Shown here: positions 46,001 through 57,800 of the stretch, piece after piece
Numbering within the stretch: position 1 is the first letter of the stretch
Layout: each line of letters begins with the position of its first letter
Assembly: GCF_901709675.1 (NCBI RefSeq)
Contig: NC_051101.1
Span: forward strand, 7,522,501-7,586,500
DNA: 64,000 bases
Direction of reading: 5' to 3'
From: Syngnathus acus
Taxonomy: Eukaryota > Chordata > Actinopteri > Syngnathiformes > Syngnathidae
Notes under the pieces: generated by a model
What the model saw: the letters and a program-made list of their open reading frames with translations, nothing else
Told to the model about the DNA's origin: nothing
Database searches by the model: none
Translations under genes and position numbers: made by a program

Positions 46001-48960
46001 GACAGGACATGCAGTACAATAGACAGGACATGCAGTACAATAGACAGCACATGCAGTACAATAGACAGGACATGCAGTACAATAGACAGTACAATAGACA
46101 GGACATGCAGTACAACACAGGCCGTACAACACAGGCCGTACAATAGACAGGACATGCAGTACAATAGACAGGACATGCAGTACAACAGACAGTACAATAG
46201 ACAGCACATGCAGTACAATAGACAGTACAATAGACAGCACATGCAGTACAATAGACAGTACAATAGACAGCACATGCAGTACAATAGACAGTACAATAGA
46301 CAGCACATGCAGTACAATAGACAGGACATGCAGTACAACACAGGCCGTACAACACAGGCCGTACAACAGACAGGACATGCAGTACAACAGACAGGACATG
46401 CAGTACAACAGACAGGACATGCAGTACAACAGACAGGACATGCAGTACAACAGACAGGACATGCAGTACAATAGACAGGACATGCAGTACAACACATGCA
46501 GTACAACACAGGCCGTACAACACAGGCCGTACAATAGACAGGACATGCAGTACAATAGACAGGACATGCAGTACAATAGACAGCACATGCAGTACAATAG
46601 ACAGCACATGCAGTACAACAGACAGCACATGCAGTACAATAGACAGCACATGCAGTACAATAGACAGCACATGCAGTACAATAGACAGCACATGCAGTAC
46701 AATAGACAGCACATGCAGTACAATAGACAGCACATGCAGTACAATAGACAGCACATGCAGTACAATAGACGGTACAATAGACAGTACAATAGACAGCACA
46801 TGCAGTACAATAGACAGGACATGCAGTACAACACAGGCCGTACAACACAGGCCGTACAACAGACAGGACATGCAGTACAACAGACAGCACAGGCCGTACA
46901 ACACAGGCCGTACAACAGACAGGACATGCAGTACAATAGACAGGACATGCAGTACAATAGACAGTACAATAGACAGCACATGCAGTACAATAGACAGGAC
47001 ATGCAGTACAATAGACAGGACATGCAGTACAATAGACAGTACAATAGACAGCACATGCAGTACAATAGACAGGACATGCAGTACAATAGACAGTACAATA
47101 GACAGCACATGCAGTACAATAGACAGCACATGCAGTACAATAGACAGGACATGCAGTACAATAGACAGTACAATAGACAGGACATGCAGTACAACACAGG
47201 CCGTACAACACAGGCCGTACAATAGACAGGACATGCAGTACAATAGACAGGACATGCAGTACAATAGACAGCACATGCAGTACAATAGACAGCACATGCA
47301 GTACAACAGACAGCACATGCAGTACAATAGACAGTACAATAGACAGCACATGCAGTACAATAGACAGCACATGCAGTACAATAGACAGCACATGCAGTAC
47401 AATAGACAGGACATGCAGTACAACACAGGCCGTACAACACAGGCCGTACAACAGACAGGACATGCAGTACAACAGACAGGACATGCAGTACAACAGACAG
47501 GACATGCAGTACAACAGACAGGACATGCAGTACAATAGACAGGACATGCAGTACAATAGACAGGACATGCAGTACAACACATGCAGTACAACACAGGCCG
47601 TACAACACAGGCCGTACAACACAGGCCGTACAATAGACAGGACATGCAGTACAATAGACAGGACATGCAGTACAATAGACAGCACATGCAGTACAATAGA
47701 CAGCACATGCAGTACAATAGACAGCACATGCAGTACAACAGACAGCACATGCAGTACAATAGACAGGACATGCAGTACAATAGACAGGACATGCAGTACA
47801 ATAGACAGGACATGCAGTACAATAGACAGGACATGCAGTACAATAGACAGTACAATAGACAGCACATGCAGTACAATAGACAGGACATGCAGTACAATAG
47901 ACAGTACAATAGACAGCACATGCAGTACAATAGACAGCACATGCAGTACAATAGACAGTACAATAGACAGGACATGCAGTACAATAGACAGGACATGCAG
48001 TACAACACAGGCCGTACAACACAGGCCGTACAATAGACAGGACATGCAGTACAATAGACAGGACATGCAGTACAATAGACAGGACATGCAGTACAACACA
48101 GGCCGTACAACAGACAGGACATGCAGTACAACAGACAGGACATGCAGTACAACAGACAGCACATGCAGTACAATAGACAGCACATGCAGTACAATAGACA
48201 GCACATGCAGTACAATAGACAGCACATGCAGTACAATAGACAGCACATGCAGTACAACAGACAGGACATGCAGTACAACAGACAGGACATGCAGTACAAT
48301 AGACAGGACATGCAGTACAATAGACAGGACATGCAGTACAATAGACAGGACATGCAGTACAATAGACAGGACATGCAGTACAATAGACAGGACATGCAGT
48401 ACAATAGACAGGACATGCAGTACAATAGACAGTACAATAGACAGCACATGCAGTACAATAGACAGCACATGCAGTACAATAGACAGTACAATAGACAGGA
48501 CATGCAGTACAATAGACAGGACATGCAGTACAACACAGGCCGTACAACACAGGCCGTACAATAGACAGGACATGCAGTACAATAGACAGGACATGCAGTA
48601 CAACACAGGCCGTACAACAGACAGCACATGCAGTACAACAGACAGCACATGCAGTACAACAGACAGCACATGCAGTACAACAGACAGCACATGCAGTACA
48701 ACAGACAGCACATGCAGTACAACAGACAGGACATGCAGTACAACAGACAGGACATGCAGTACAATAGACAGGACAATAGACAGGACATGCAGTACAATAG
48801 ACAGGACATGCAGTACAATAGACAGGACATGCAGTACAATAGACAGGACATGCAGTACAATAGACAGGACATGCAGTACAATAGACAGTACAATAGACAG
48901 GACATGCACAGGACATGCAGTACAATAGACAGTACAATAGACAGGACATGCAGTACAATA
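43013..48960 (-). repeat. Right minisatellite array, same family inverted, about 5.9 kb
   Basis: Reverse complement of the left family: CAATAGACAGGACATGCAGT-A, CAACACAGGCCGTA and CAATAGACAGTA units. It opens with about ten 14-bp units (43013-43155). 44594-44820 and 44970-45120 are homogeneous 14-bp patches; 44838-44960 is a (GTACAACAGACAGGACAGGCC) type patch. Blocks at 45803 and 46870, and at 46377 and 47462, start alike, giving a higher-order period of about 1.07-1.09 kb. Unit order is not the mirror image of the left array, so the arrays evolved separately after inversion or were never equal. Confidence 0.97.
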
Positions 48961-49090
48961 GCAATACAAACACTACATACAATGCAATACATACAATACA
49001 AACACTACAATATATACAGTATATACAATACTTACAATAAATACCATACAATATCATACCACACAATAAACACTACAATACAAACAATTG
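48961..49090. repeat. Degenerate lead-in of right array (mirror of 35100-35229)
   Basis: Exact inverted counterpart of the left lead-in; AATACAAACACTACA words. Confidence 0.9.
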
Positions 49091-50050
49091 ATTGATAGAA
49101 CTTTATTCCACAACAGGGAAATTTACTTGTCACAGCAGCGTACGAGAGTGCAAGAATACAAGGGACAAGTGCCAAATGTAAAAAATGGATAAATAAGAGC
49201 CCCCTCGTGGCCTTGCCCCAGGCAGTTGAACCTTGAAAAGTACAAATGGTGCAATTGGTAAAAGTGATCACATTTACAGTCAGCTGAAACTTTACACCAA
49301 CGGGCTTTCACCTGATTTGGGACTACTCTTCCTCAGAATCACTGAGATGGCTCAGGAGCCTCCTGCTTGCTTTGTATAGAAGGGTGCTGGCTGGGAGACC
49401 TTTATGAGCGCTACAAAACACAAACACAAATTATTGCAACACTTGTAGACATTGAGTAGAGTGGCAATGCCATGATATTTTTGCAACAATTATACATAAT
49501 ATTTTAGTTTTATCAGCCATCAACTCACTCAAAAATGGCGGCATGAATCGAGCAGTGGTCCAAAACGGGAGAAAATCACGCTCGCAAATGTTTGTTGCGG
49601 GCGGGCGGGCGCCATCTTGGAATAGATTTGAACATGACGTAACAGATTCGTCACATCAGTTTGCATAACACGGAAATAGCACACTATATGTAATGCAACA
49701 TTGTTAATTTGACGAAACAAAACGCCAAAGAGATTTGAAATACTGGAGCGGCAAAACGACAGTTGCGGTGGCCGTGACGAGTGTGGCGCCTGCATTTGAT
49801 AACTCGCCTTGAATCCTGCAACAAACAAGGCGTCCGTCGTGAGAAACGGCAATGAACGACAAACATTTGATAGCATACTAGCTTACCCGAGAAACCGCCA
49901 CGCGGTCGGTGGCGCCTGCATTTGATAACTCGCCTTGAATCCTGCAACAAATAAACAAGGCGTCCGTCGTGAGAAACGCCAACGAACGACAAACATTTAC
50001 TAGCATGCTAGCTTACCTGAGAAACCGCCCGCGTGTCGCACCTGTATATG
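49085..50050 (-). ncRNA. Putative spliced transcript of right arm (mirror copy)
   Basis: Inverted copy of the left-arm transcript unit, without visible change: AATAAA at 49102-49107 (-), acceptor at 49411, donor at 49528, the 65-nt exon at 49877-49941, and the CRE at 50086-50093 just outside. Same weak coding capacity and same uncertainty as the left copy. It would be transcribed leftward, into the right array. Confidence 0.4.
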
Positions 50051-50206
50051 ACAACTTCCCTTGAGCACACCCCGTCCCCAATTCATGACGTCACATCCGC
50101 CAATTCAAATCTTCCTCGCCTGCTCGTCCAATGGCGCTTTGCACACTCGCGTACCACGTGACAGGCCACCGCATTAGGGAAAAATCATGGAACTGAAAGT
50201 GCCACA

Positions 50207-51235
50207 CGCGCGGAAGTGAGAGAAAATTGACAAAGTACAACCCAAGGGCTGGTCTCGAACACTATTCCCATCGTGTCAGAGGCAATGACGTTAACCACTC
50301 GACCAAAGACTCGTGACTATGGCAGTAACAAAAGAGCAACCCACGCTCACCTCAAGACTGAAAACCCTTCAAAAACCGAAGTGCCACTTTGCCCGCCTCC
50401 TACCTCTGCCCAAATTCAGTCTGACCAATCAGAGCGCAGCTAAAATTGGCCTGATCACGCCCACCTACCCATCAGCCAATCGGAAGGCAATTCTAAATTG
50501 ACGACGCCACGCCATCCACCAATCAAAAGGACCCCTCGTCTGCATCACCACGCCCCCTTTCCAACCAATCGGATTTCATTCTCATTGCCCCGCCCACTTC
50601 CTGAGACCTCAGCGAATCATGAAGCAGTATTAAACAAGCGAAAGGAAAAAAATAAATGAAAAATAAGAGTCACAATCTTTATGCAGAAGTGAGAGAAAAT
50701 TGACAAAGTACAGCCCACGGGCTGGTCTCGAACACTATCCCCATCGTGTCAGAGGCAATGACGTTAACCACTCGACCAAAGACTCGTGACTACGGCAGCG
50801 ACAGAAGAGCAACCCATGCTCACCTCAAGGCTGAAACCGCCAAAAACCTAAGTGCCACTTTGCCCGCCTCCTACCTCTGCCCAAATTTAGTCTGACCAAT
50901 CAGAACGCAGCTAAAATTGGCCTGACCACGCCCACTTATCCATCAGCCAATCGGAAGGCAGCATTTCAAATCGACGACGCCACGTCTACTTTACATCCCA
51001 CCGATCACAGGACCCCTCGTCTGCATAACCGCGCCTCCTTTCCAACCAATCGGATTTTATTCTCATTGCCCCACCCACTTCCTGATACCTCAGCAAATCA
51101 TGAAGCAGTATTTAACAAGCAAAATGAAAAAAAAAAAAAATCACAAACTTTATGCAGAAGTGAGAGAAGAATCGACAAAGTACAGCCCGTGGATAAGGTC
51201 GGGTCCCGAACCATGGTTCTATCGTGTTTTACTTA
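50207..51235 (-). repeat. 472-bp tRNA-like/CCAAT unit, about two copies, right arm and beyond
   Basis: Minus-strand B/A boxes lie at 50251-50260 / 50295-50305 and 50724-50733 / 50768-50778. A third, truncated head (CGACAAAGTACAGCCC) lies at about 51171. The period is 472 bp. The second unit (about 50827-51170) lies outside the inverted arm and is more diverged, so the right side has one unit more than the left. Confidence 0.8.
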
Positions 51236-51693
51236 TTACTTATTCTCCGTTTCTAAAAGGTCACTGACCTTTGGGGAGAGCAAACAGCAAATACACAGCA
51301 ACAGAGCTCACGGCACATTTTCTGATACTTTTCTATAACTGATGTTGCGCCCTGACATTTTGGACTCCATATAAGTCACGTAGGAGGCTTTCACGACTAA
51401 GTCGTCCAACCTCCACAACTTGGAGATGGTCGCAACTCGCGGACCCGCTGCAAGGTGTACACATCGCCTTCACACAATAAAAACTATTGAATTTGTTTTT
51501 CCCCTTTTACGCCTCCCCTGCTTCCTCTGACCGCACGTCCCTGGTATGTACTGTATGTACGTATAGTAAGGCTATTCTTTTTTTAGATGACCATGTGTAA
51601 AGCATTTACCCCTAACCCTAATAATAAAACTGTGCCAGTTGGTGCCCAATAAAGCATGAATGACATCAAACCACTGATATATATTATAAGATT
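51236..51693. other. Spacer between the inverted structure and cep162
   Basis: No gene. Contains a plus-strand AATAAA near 51477 and unremarkable sequence. Confidence 0.5.
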
Positions 51694-51699
51694 TTTATT
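51694..51699 (-). terminator. cep162: cep162 poly(A) signal
   Basis: TTTATT on the plus strand reads AATAAA on the minus strand, 107 nt after the cep162 stop codon. Confidence 0.65.
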
Positions 51700-51805
51700 T
51701 TTCTGTACATGTGCTATGAAGAAGTGGGGTTTTGACCAAAAGAATACTTGTGATTTGTCTTTCTGGTCAAGCCACAGTGTCTAATGGTGCGATCTCTGTT
51801 GGGGC

Positions 51806-54800
51806 TCACGAGTCCGGAGAAGGGAAGATCATGCCCTGTCTTTGCAGATGTTTTATGATATCCAAAATGGAGTCCAATTCCAAGCGGAAAGCTTCCAGCT
51901 CTCTGGCTTTATCCATTGCAAGGCATCTCCAATGATCCACTTGTGACTGCTGATCGCCCGTGAGCCACGAACCTCCAATGATCTGTAGGAAGAATTTGGT
52001 CACAGTTCACACACTAATTTGCACCATGGCATTATTTGTCTTAACCCAACCTACCTGGTTCAACTGCTGTTCTCTGTCTTGGTGTCTCAGCTCCATGGTG
52101 AGGATTTTTGCCTCCAGGGTACAAAGGAGTTTCACCTCTGGATTCTGTGCTTCTTTGGCTTCCTTCAGTTCCTTTAACAGTTTGCCTAACTGACTTCCAA
52201 AAACAAAAAACCCAACAGTTCACATTTAATAGATTTCCACAGGTATATCACTCTGGTTGGTACTTGAACTGAAAACTGTGTCAAGGAGGGGTGGATTAAA
52301 CGACCTGAGTCTCCAAAGCTGCCTCTCGAGTTAAGGATATTGCAAGAGCATCTTTGGCTCCCTGCATCTCTTTCAGCTGATCTTGCAAAAGCTTCACCAT
52401 GATCTGTAGAAGAATGAAAATGCATAAATGAGTAAAAGGACATTATCATTGATTCTTCAGAGACTTAAATGATCACCTCCTGAGTGTTCAGTTCATTTGT
52501 AAGTTGCGCAACCTTTGAAGAAGAGTGCTCCATGGCGTGAGCGACACGCAAGTGGTCCAATGCCTTGAGGTTTTCTGCCTTTAGAGAAGAAATCTGCTCC
52601 AAAAAGCGATCCCTTTGCCTGAACACAACGCATATTCAGTCAGACCGATGCTATTGCGGAGCTCGAAAGTCTTTCACGCACTTGCACAGGTCCTCCTGAG
52701 CTTGTACGACATGCGATTTCAGTGCCTCCTTTTGCTGCTCATATTGAATCTCGAGCTGCTTCATATCCTCTCGAAGAGCGTCATTTTCCTTTAGCACCTC
52801 TGTGATGTGACTCCCTGTCCGATGTAATTACAAAACAAAAGATTACATTTCACATTGTAAATCTTGTAAATAATGTGCCCCCCCCCCCCCCACACACACA
52901 CCCCAAATAAAATGCTTATCATTCTTAAAGTTACAATATTAGTTGCATTTGCACGCAATAGCTGCTCGGACTACACAGAAACCTTTCTTGCCATTTCTCA
53001 CATGGATACCTGGAAAGGCTGTGGGCTGGTAGGTTTTCTCACACTCAGTGGGAGGGAATATTTCTTCCTCTGGAGATAAGGCTGATTTGACCGGAGATAC
53101 TTGTTTGGACTCTTTGGTTTGTGAGTCTTTTTGGCCGGAGAGCATGTTCCTCCTCTCTCTCTGCAGCCTCTCCACAGTACGGGTCAGCTCGTGAATCGTT
53201 TGTGTTTTGGTAGCCAACTCTTGGTTGAGTCGAGTTATGCGGGCACTTTGTGCTTCCTCAGCTTGTCGCTGGTGTCGGGTCGGGCTGTGCAGGGTCTGCA
53301 AGGAATATATAGGACTTCTCACTTATTCGCTCAATTACACTCACAGACACACACTCACGAAATCAAACTAACCTTTTGTTTGACTTGTTTCTTGAGAGTT
53401 TCAATCTGATCCTGAAGAAAGATTTCCTTCTGCTCGTAGGCTTCCTTTACTTGCTCAAGCTCGACCTTCATTCTTTCAACTTGCGACATCCATGACTCAG
53501 TCACTGATGTTTCTTCCACATCTTTTTTGCGCTTCAGCTGCTGCTCCAATTCAGATATCTGATGCTCGTAGCGCAGCTAAATGGTAAGACGCAGGTATCG
53601 TACGAGTCATGTGATATGAATCAAAGACGGTACAAGTGGAATAGTTTGATGTGTTTCGATTCAGAGGGATTACGCTTCGATTCAATATGGTGACACTACT
53701 TTGTAACTATTAAATTATAGCTATTATAAACAAAATACTACTGACAAGCTTTCAAGAAATATGAGTTATACCTTGGTGTCCTGGAACTGTTTCTCCATAG
53801 AGCGTAGGTTTTGTTTGGCCTCTTCATCATGTCTCTCCATCTCTTCCTCAATATGTTGAATCCTACGTTCAAGCAGGGTGTTGATGTCGTTAGACTCCCT
53901 TCCAGTGGCCCCATCTCCTTGAGCATCTGCAGTGGCTGCAGCGGCGATGAGAGCTGGCAATGAGTTTGGGTTCCTGGATCTTAGTCTTTGCTCCAGCTGC
54001 TTCACCTGCTCAAATCAAAGAGACTTTTGAGCAATTAACATGATTAAATCTGACAGGAAAGATTGTAACAAACTGGCTTATGAAAGACAAACCTGTAGTT
54101 TCAAGTCTTTCATGCTGTTAAAGTCTGTTGTTTTCTCTTTTGATTGTACTACACTAGTTCTTTTAACCATCCGGGCTTTCATATTCTCTACCTGAAAATG
54201 AAATAAAAAATAATAGCTTTAATGTCGCTTTCACAACAAGTGCAAATAGGGGACATCATTAGTTCTTGGCTACTTTAATCATTTCAGTTGCTTGACAGAA
54301 ACTGACCTGATCTTTAAGTAGATCAATCTCTGTTGTAGCAGCCTTCAGTCGCTCTGCATCTCTTCTGGACAACACTTCCTGGTTTTCTGAAAACCACTGG
54401 AGCTGCTTCTTAAGTGCAGCGACTTCTTCTTTGTACGTTTCTTCCGGTACATTGACTGGCATATTCAAAAAATTGTACCAACACAAAATAGACATTTATA
54501 GATTACTCTAAGGATTTTACAATTAAAAAGAAATATTATATAATGATTTCTGCTGTTTGTTGTCAGTCCTACCAGAGTTGGAGATAGTCTGCACTTTAGC
54601 CATATCTCTCTCCTTCCTGATTAGTTCCATGTCCAGATGCAGAGCCTGGTTCTCCTGTTTCAGTTTGTGAAGGTCTTCCGACAGTTTGGCCTCATTTATC
54701 TACTTGCAAGAAACATTTTAATGCTCTTTCAGGAAGCTCCAAACAAGTTTACAATCTAAAGTAAATGTGTGATAGTGACACTTGCCTGAGATATATTAAT

Positions 54801-57800
54801 GTCAGCTAATAACTCTTTAATACGATGGTCCAAAGAGCTTGAAGATTTACTGAGCTGCTCTCTGAATGAGGTGGAAAACATGGTTGTTTAATATTCAATA
54901 GACGTAATGGTTGAAAGAAAAAAAAAAGGAGTTGCAAAAGGGCACATTGCTTTGACTGCAGTTTAAAAAAAACAAAAAAAAACCACACCTTTTAAATTGT
55001 TCACCTTTTAAAAGTCGCCACTGCAGCATTGCCGATGCCCCACACATCACTTACCTTGTGAAAACCAGCTCACTTTGAAGTCTTTGGTTTTCATGAAACA
55101 TGGCTTGCACGTCGGCCGTACTCTTTGCCCGCTGAGTTTTCAGCTGCAAGTACAGCTTCTCATTCTCCTGTAAAAAGTTAAGCTTTCTGTGCATATCAGA
55201 CAAACAAAGAATGGATTCTGGGAGCACTAACATGTTTCTGCATGCCAGCAAACAATGAACGTAGATACAAATTTAAAAACAAAAATTGGGACTCCAAGAA
55301 TAAAGAAAAAAAAAGACATTTAAGAATGCTTACTTGTTGGTAACCTTGAATGATCACCTCCTGGTCTTTTATTTCCTTATTAATCTGTTGCAGAGTTTTC
55401 TCAGTTTTAGGATCCGCCGTCTTTGTCAGTTGAAACTTTTTACTGGCTTCTTCTGCACTACGCAACTACAATGTCGGAAAAATATCACAGCTTGCGGTTA
55501 AAACATTTTCAAACACAGCTATTATGAATACAAATTTACCATTCCCGTGCATATACAAGTAAATTACATTCTCCTGGAGAATGATGAACAAAATAGAAAA
55601 CAAATCATATGAAACTGGCTTGATCCATCAGCTTTTCTTTGCTGTACTTGGTAACCATAAAAGGAACACTGCAGGTGTTTATGGCTATCACAATAGCTCT
55701 ATTTGTAAATATTAAGGTTATTATTAGTGTTCTATAAACACAAACCCTGACATAGGTTTTCTCACAAATACATTGTGTTTTGTCCATGTTTCAACCTTGC
55801 TCTGCAGAACATAGTTTTGTTGTTGGAGCTCCTCTTTTTGTTCCTTCATTAATTGCAGTTCCTTGTCCCGCTGGGTCAGCTGACCTCTTAGCTCCTCTAT
55901 CTGGGAAATGCTTTTCTGTACATTAAAAAAAAAAGAAAAGAAAAGGGAAAAAAATGTTGAGAAATGGCAGAATGCAAATACTATCATATCTGGAGGGAAA
56001 AAAGTCAATCTCTTTTTCAAGCTTGATTTCGCAATGATTCCACTGAAAGCATCTCCTGATTATGATGCATGTTATGAAGCATGTCAAACAAGCACGTTGA
56101 AACATCAAGAATTAAATTAAGGAGTATTCCTGCGACTAATTCATCACATTAATTCCATTCTCACAGCATTGCCACCAAACTGTTCTAATTGTTTTATGCA
56201 AGCATATCTTACAGCAACAATTGGAGCGTTGGTGTGGAAACGCAACTCTTCACCCTTCATGTGAGGATAAATTAAGGAGTAGATTTAGACGTTTGGATGA
56301 CAACAACAGGACGGCAAAAATCGTACATCTGTTACTTCCTGGCAAGTGTTTGTGGCCACCTGCTTTTGAAGGACATTCACCAATGACTGGACAGACACCA
56401 CAAGCTCACTGCTCATTTTCTGACCTTGGTCTGCAAAATATAAAAAGTACAGAGTGAGATGAATGAGTTCAAGTCATCAATCATCTACAGTTTCCTCAAA
56501 ATGAGAGTTTAGCATTTAAAGTCTTGTGTGTAAACCTGTTTTGTTGCCATCTTTTTCTTTGTTTCTCACAGTATTGGGGCTGGGCTTTGTTGCACTGGAA
56601 ACTGAAGGTTTGGTTGCAGCAGCACTTTTCGTCACTCTTGGCGATCTTTTACCGTCAATTTTCTGGACCGTTGGCGTTGCCACCAAGGGCTTCCTTACCG
56701 ACAATGTTGAGGGAGGATTGCTAGTATGGCGAAGGGGTTGCTACGAGAAAATACAGAGAATGTGTAAATGCGACGAGCTAGTACAACTTGATCACATGAA
56801 GATTTTACAATGGAACTTTAGAATTTGAACGACCATCTCACAGGTTCTTTCTTTTCTTTGCCAAGCTGAGAGGCGGCGGAAGGAGTGGAAACGTTTTGTT
56901 CTTGCATCAGTCTCTCCACTTCTTCTCTAATACGCCGTGTCAAGCCAAAGTTAGAATGTTCTGGGTGGATGCATTGAGAGCTTTTTAATGTCTTCATTCC
57001 TTTCAGCTTCTTTGACTCAGCCTTCTCTGCTTGCTCATGGTGTTTCTCATTTTTGGTCAAAACTTCAAAAGTTCTGTCGAATGGACGGCTGGGCTCCTCG
57101 TCATGCTCACTAAGCGATGTGAGAAACAAACAATTACTGTATATTAATAACCAAATCAAAACATATGCAAAGTATTCAGCACATAGTAATAGTGTAACTA
57201 GTGGATTCAAGAGCCTACTATATGCAAATAGTAAAACTCAGAAGCTGAAATAAACTGCATTATACAATCATACTTTTTTTGATTTATAGTCTTCTTTTGG
57301 GTAATCATATCCTGTATTTGAGTCAGAGAAATGTTTTATGTCAGTAATAGCTTGTCTATGAGGAGCATTGGTGATGAATACAATCGGGTGTCTGATTGCT
57401 GAGAACAGTTTGGTCACTGACCTGGATGGCCGGATAGGTCGCATTAATTCTTCAGCAGTAGGTAATTCTAGATACAGAATGGATATACAGAATATCATGT
57501 ATATAATATCACACATTGTTATTAAAGAAATAAGGACTAACAGCACTTAATTGACACTGAGCTACAGCTACAACTATTGCAAAACAATATTTTCACTTTA
57601 AATGTGGCTCTCAACACAAATTATTATTACGATAATTATATTTAATTATGTCATTATTGCGTTTTATTTCATGAGATATATTATAGAGTGCTAACATTAA
57701 AAAGGTATTGGGGCTAATTTAAATAATGAATTTATATTTTTTAAAGAATTCATTCTATTGGTCAATAATCTGGAACGCAACTGTTGCATCAAACAGTTAA

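Larger units (their letters stand above)
33364..50826. mobile_element. Giant inverted (fold-back-like) structure
   Basis: Left arm 33364-35303 and right arm 48887-50826 are inverted copies of about 1.94 kb. Coordinates mirror as x to 84190 minus x without any indel over the arm. I saw no difference in the stretches compared between about 33550 and 35303, and a few substitutions further out. Between the arms are two minisatellite arrays of the same family in opposite orientation (35231-42370 and 43013-48960) around a core of about 356 bp (42656-43012). Long terminal inverted repeats whose inner parts are short tandem repeats resemble fold-back transposons. No transposase and no clear target duplication was found, so an inverted segmental duplication or an assembly artefact remains possible. 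Confidence 0.8.

Noticed and set aside
42890-49066. Minus-strand frames of about 2,000 residues, and plus-strand MQYNRQD-type frames
   Set aside because: Mirror of the same artefact in the inverted array.
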